Source of the DNA: Microbacterium sp. SORGH_AS_0428
GTDB lineage: Bacteria > Actinomycetota > Actinomycetes > Actinomycetales > Microbacteriaceae
Length of the DNA stretch: 64,000 bases
NCBI RefSeq assembly: GCF_031453615.1
Contig: NZ_JAVIZT010000001.1
Location: forward strand, 1,054,001 to 1,118,000
Direction: 5' to 3'
In this document: positions 60,926 to 64,000 of the stretch, one piece after another
How positions within the stretch are numbered: the stretch's first letter is position 1
Layout: each line of letters begins with the position of its first letter
Position numbers and translations under genes: made by a program
Notes under the pieces: model-generated
What the model was told of the DNA's origin: nothing
Databases searched by the model: none
What the model saw: only the letters and a program-made list of their open reading frames with translations

Positions 60926-62347
60926 TCAAGCGGGAGTGGAGACGAGGGACGCGGAACTGTCGGCGGCGCTGGGGGCGCCCACGTACGCTCCGCGGTACGC
61001 GTGGGCGGGATGCCACCCGGCGATGACGGGGTCGCCGGTGAGCCGCTCGCGGAGCGTTCCGCCGATCCGACCGCCGTCATCGAGGCGTCCGCGGCGGCGC
61101 AGCTCCGGAACGAGGAGCTCGACGATGTCCTCGAACGTGCCCGGCGTCACGACGTACGCGAGGTTGAACCCGTCGACCCCGCCGACCTCGATCCAGCGCT
61201 CGAGCTCGTCGGCGACGGTGGTGGGGCTGCCGACGATCACGGCGCCGATGCCCCCGATCCCGACGTACTCGGCGATGTCGCGCGGCGTCCACGCGCGTGT
61301 GGGATCCGCCTTCGTGAAGATCGAAAGGGCGGAGCGCGCCGCATCCGTGTCGACGTAGGTGAGCGGCTCGGCCGGATCGAGCGTGGACAGATCGATGCCC
61401 GACCAGCCGCCGTAGAGCGCGAGCGCTCCCTCCAGCGAGACGTAGGAACGGTAGTCGGCGTACTTCTCCTGCGCCAGCTCGTCGGTCTCGGAGACGATCA
61501 CCGTGGCGAGCGTGAGGATCTTCACCGAATCGCGGGGGCGCCCGATCGCCTCCGCCTTGTCGCGGATGCTGTCGGTCGTGCGACGGGTCAGCTCCGGGGT
61601 GAGGCCGTTGATGAAGATGGCCTCGCCGTGCCGCGCGGCGAACTCCTGCCCGCGCGGCGACGCACCCGCCTGGAAGATCACGGGCGTGCGCTGAGGAGAG
61701 GGCTCGCCGAGGTGGATGCCGGGGACGTCGAAGTGGGTGCCGTGGTGGCGGATCGGGTGCACCTTCTCGGGGTCGGTGAAGACACCGGCCTCGCGGTCGC
61801 GCACGGCGGCGCCGTCCTCCCACGACCCCTCCCACAGCTTGTAGGCGACGTCGAGGAACTCGTCGGCGATGCCGTAGCGGTCGTCGTGGGCGATCTGGTC
61901 GCCCAGGCCCAGGTTGCGTGCCGCGCTGTTGAGATACGACGTCACGACGTTCCAGCCCACGCGGCCGCCCGTGAAGTGATCGAGAGTGGTGAGCGTGCGC
62001 GCCAGCGAGTAGGGATGCTCGTACGTCGAGGCGATCGTCACGCCGAAGCCGAGCCGGTCGGTGACGGCGGCCATCGCGGGAATCTGCAGGAGCGGGTTGC
62101 CCACGGGGATCTGGGCGGCGTCGCGGAGCGCGGGTGCCGCGGAGTCCCGGTAGACGTCGTAGACCCCCAGCACATCGGCGAGGAAGATCGCGTGGAAGCC
62201 GCCGCGCTCGAGCAGCTGGGCGAGCTCGGTCCAGTACGCGAGCCTGTTGTACTCGTCGGCGCGGTTGTCCGGGTGACGCCAGAGCCCGGGGGCCTGGTGC
62301 GTGACGCAGCTCATCTCGAACGCGTTGAGGATGAGGGGCTTGCTCAT
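60926..62347 (-). CDS. LLM-class flavin-dependent monooxygenase, NtaA/SnaA/DszA family
   Basis: A 473-residue oxygenase of the bacterial luciferase superfamily. The NtaA/DszA marks are clear: SCVTHQAPGLWRHPDNRADEYN, YEHPYSLARTLTTLDHFTGGRVGWNVVTSYLNSAARNLG, RTPVIFQAGASPRGQEFAARHGEAIF and a C-terminal FEDIVELLVPELRRRG. Relatives split chelators such as NTA or open DBT-sulfone with FMNH2 and oxygen. AGGAAGG lies 7 nt before ATG 62347 and 4 nt before ATG 62350. It leads a three-gene operon with the two DszC-like genes and diverges from an ABC importer. Confidence 0.93.
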   Translation of the reverse strand: MSKPLILNAFEMSCVTHQAPGLWRHPDNRADEYNRLAYWTELAQLLERGGFHAIFLADVLGVYDVYRDSAAPALRDAAQIPVGNPLLQIPAMAAVTDRLGFGVTIASTYEHPYSLARTLTTLDHFTGGRVGWNVVTSYLNSAARNLGLGDQIAHDDRYGIADEFLDVAYKLWEGSWEDGAAVRDREAGVFTDPEKVHPIRHHGTHFDVPGIHLGEPSPQRTPVIFQAGASPRGQEFAARHGEAIFINGLTPELTRRTTDSIRDKAEAIGRPRDSVKILTLATVIVSETDELAQEKYADYRSYVSLEGALALYGGWSGIDLSTLDPAEPLTYVDTDAARSALSIFTKADPTRAWTPRDIAEYVGIGGIGAVIVGSPTTVADELERWIEVGGVDGFNLAYVVTPGTFEDIVELLVPELRRRGRLDDGGRIGGTLRERLTGDPVIAGWHPAHAYRGAYVGAPSAADSSASLVSTPA

Positions 62348-62434
62348 CATCCGTCCTTCCTGCCGGCGGGCGCCGTACGGCCGGAAAACTAGCAGCGCGA
62401 TTCGGGCCCGCCCACGTCGGTCCGACACACGCGT

Positions 62435-62454
62435 TCATGCGGCATCGCGCATGA
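62435..62454. promoter_or_regulatory. Dyad in the divergent region of the oxygenase and ABC importer genes
   Basis: TCATGCG (62435-62441) and CGCATGA (62448-62454) form a perfect 7-bp dyad with a 6-nt spacer, roughly midway in the 204-bp divergent region. A single regulator could control both directions from here. No regulator gene is in the window. Confidence 0.45.
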
Positions 62455-62554
62455 CGTTTCCTTACGATCCGCGGTGCACGCCCGCCGGCCCCCGTGCAGG
62501 ATGGCGGACCGTGCGGTCCACAGCCCGCACTCTCCCCCACCCGAGAGGCCCGTC

Positions 62555-63869
62555 ATGTCCGCTTCCTCCCGCCGCATCCTGCGCCGGCTCGCCGTCCCCG
62601 CAACGCTCGCGGTCACCGCCCTCGCCCTCGCATCCTGCGCGGGCGGATCCGCTGCGGCGGACGGCGGCGACAAAGAGCTCACCGTCCTGCTGATCTCGTC
62701 GCACGAGGGCGCGTCGAAGCTGCTCGCCGAGCGCTACGAGGCCGAGACAGGGATCAAGATCAACCCCGTCATCGTGCCCTACGACGAGATCGGCAACACC
62801 CTCGCGCTCGATCAGCAGTCGGGCGCGAACACGATCGACGTCGCCGCGCCCTGGTACGTGTCGATCGGCGACCTGGCCGATGCCGGCGCCATCCAGGACC
62901 TCACCGACTGGATCGACAGCGACGCCGATCTGAAGACCGACGATTTCATTCCCTCGATCTACGATCCGTACAGCCTGGTCGATGGACGCCGGTACGGGCT
63001 CCCGTTCGACGGCGACACGCACGTGCTGTTCTACAACAAGGAGATCCTGGCGCGGAACGGCTTCACCCAGCCGCCCGCCACCTGGGACGAGTACATCGAG
63101 CAGTCCCGCGCGATCACCGCGAACGAGAGCGCGAACGGCGTCTACGGCAACGTGATCTTCGGTCAGAAGTCGCCGCTCATCCTGGGCGCCAGCTTCGCGA
63201 ACCGTCTCGCGGGCTTCGGCGGCGAGTTCGTCGACGCCGACGGCAAGCCCGTCATCAACTCCCTCGAGGCGATCGCTGCCGCCCAGTCGCTCGCCGACGC
63301 CCTGCCCTCCGCTTACCCCACCCCCGCCGAGACCGCCTTCGGCGAGGGCAACTCGGCCTGGTACGCGGGGCACGCGGCCTTCATCGAGAACTGGACCGAC
63401 CTCGGGGTGGGGTCCGAGACCAACCCCGACTCCACGGTCAAGGGCGAGTGGGGCGTGACGCTGCTGCCGGTCGGCGGCGACAACACGACCTCCCGGGGCC
63501 TCCCTCGTCGCGGGCTTCACGTGGGTGGTCGCCGCGAACACCCAGAAGACGGATCTCGCACGCGACTTCATCGCCTGGGCGTCTTCCAGCGACATCAACA
63601 AGGAGCTCCTCGTCGCGGATCCCCAGACGGGCATCGATCCCAACCGGATCTCCTCGCTCGAGAGCGAGGCGTACGGCACCGCATACCCCGACCTGCAGCG
63701 CGTGAACCGCGCCACGCTCGACGGCGCGCTCGCCTGGCCGACCGGAAAGAACGCCACGCAGGCCGCGGAGGTGCTCACGGACGAGCTGGCCAAGCTGGTC
63801 GCGGGCGAGGTCACCGCCAAGGAAGCCCTCGACGCCACCCAGGCGGAGTGGGAAGAGCTCCTTGGCTGA
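62555..63869 (+). pseudogene. Sugar-type ABC substrate-binding lipoprotein, interrupted by a frameshift
   Basis: A family-1 type binding protein with a lipoprotein signal (LALASCAGG, Cys28). Reading from ATG 62555 runs well to about 63492 (LLPVGGDNTTS), then changes to unrelated residues. The right sequence (GASLVAGFTWVVAANTQKTD to EWEELLG) resumes in another frame and ends at 63869. One extra base in the CCCGGGG run near 63492-63498 explains it; without it the protein would have 437 residues. Either the gene is newly broken or the base is a sequencing error. It precedes a permease gene. Confidence 0.85.
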
Positions 63870-64000
63870 CGCTCTCACGCCCGCGCGCCCGCGCCGCATC
63901 CCTCGGGGTCCGGCGTGGGCGCACCGCGCGCTCGTGGCACCCAGCGTTCTAGCCCTCGTCGTGCTGGGCGTGTATCCGCTGCTGTTCATCCTCGGCGCGG
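63862..64000 (+). CDS. ABC transporter permease (MalF/UgpA type), N-terminal part (cut by window edge)
   Basis: The first 46 residues of a permease. A TTG start at 63862 overlaps the end of the binding-protein gene by 8 nt. After a basic stretch (TPARPRRIPRGPAWAHR) comes the first membrane helix VAPSVLALVVLGVYPLLFIL, with the P-S/YPL pattern typical of sugar ABC permeases. Most of the gene lies beyond the window. Confidence 0.85.
   Translation, partial: MADALTPARPRRIPRGPAWAHRALVAPSVLALVVLGVYPLLFILGA

Overview
The window is high-GC, densely coded DNA from an actinobacterium of the Microbacteriaceae type, most likely Microbacterium or a close relative. Reasons: strong G/C third positions, many 4-nt ATGA/GTGA gene overlaps, many apparently leaderless genes with a TANNNT box 6-7 nt before the start codon, an actinobacterial acyl-CoA carboxylase epsilon subunit, and a RamB/PrpR-type regulator. 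I recognise 58 protein genes, two cut by the window edges and one carrying a frameshift. I see no rRNA, tRNA, insertion sequence, prophage or CRISPR array.

Layout. 1-2 kb: purK (partial), a PH-domain membrane protein and birA on the minus strand. 2-11 kb: acyl-CoA carboxylase genes (accD, accE, then maf and the biotin carboxylase/carrier gene), split by a minus-strand block holding an RNA methyltransferase and a two-component system with a third membrane partner. 11-15.8 kb: an LpdA-like flavoprotein, purine nucleoside phosphorylase, a phosphohexomutase and an acetyltransferase. 16-23.8 kb: a full mannitol phosphotransferase locus (MtlR-type regulator, lone IIB, HPr, enzyme I, IICB, IIA, mannitol-1-phosphate dehydrogenase). 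24.7-33.6 kb: a minus-strand nucleoside uptake and salvage operon (BMP-type binding protein, ATPase, two permeases, cytidine deaminase, thymidine phosphorylase, adenosine deaminase, lipoprotein). 33.8-38.7 kb: mannose-1-phosphate guanylyltransferase divergent from sdhCDAB. 38.7-46.9 kb: YihY protein, exonuclease III, trpS, a DUF559-type nuclease framed by palindromic repeats, a GntR regulator divergent from a lactate dehydrogenase, an acetyltransferase and a DNA glycosylase. 47-50.7 kb: FMN riboswitch followed by ribD-ribE-ribBA-ribH. 50.7-54.7 kb: a small membrane protein, an MFS transporter and an ABC exporter. 54.9-58.3 kb: PEP carboxykinase divergent from a RamB/PrpR-like regulator. 58.4-64 kb: three flavin-dependent oxygenase-type genes divergent from a sugar-type ABC importer whose binding-protein gene is frameshifted.

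The backbone (purK, birA, accD, accE, maf, accA, lpdA, pnp, pmm, add, deoA, cdd, sdhCDAB) follows, as I remember it, the order of the Mycobacterium tuberculosis region Rv3276c-Rv3319. The two-component block, the mannitol PTS and the nucleoside transporter then look like lineage-specific insertions.

The least explained features are non-coding. Palindromes of about 54-71 bp, of unrelated sequence but the same design, occupy almost every junction between convergent genes and often come as tandem pairs. Three copies of one 71-bp family, each with exactly 43 nt between its arms, flank the nuclease gene. Several dyads also sit beside promoters: upstream of the biotin carboxylase gene, the PTS genes, sdh, lldD, the RamB-like gene and the oxygenase/ABC cluster.
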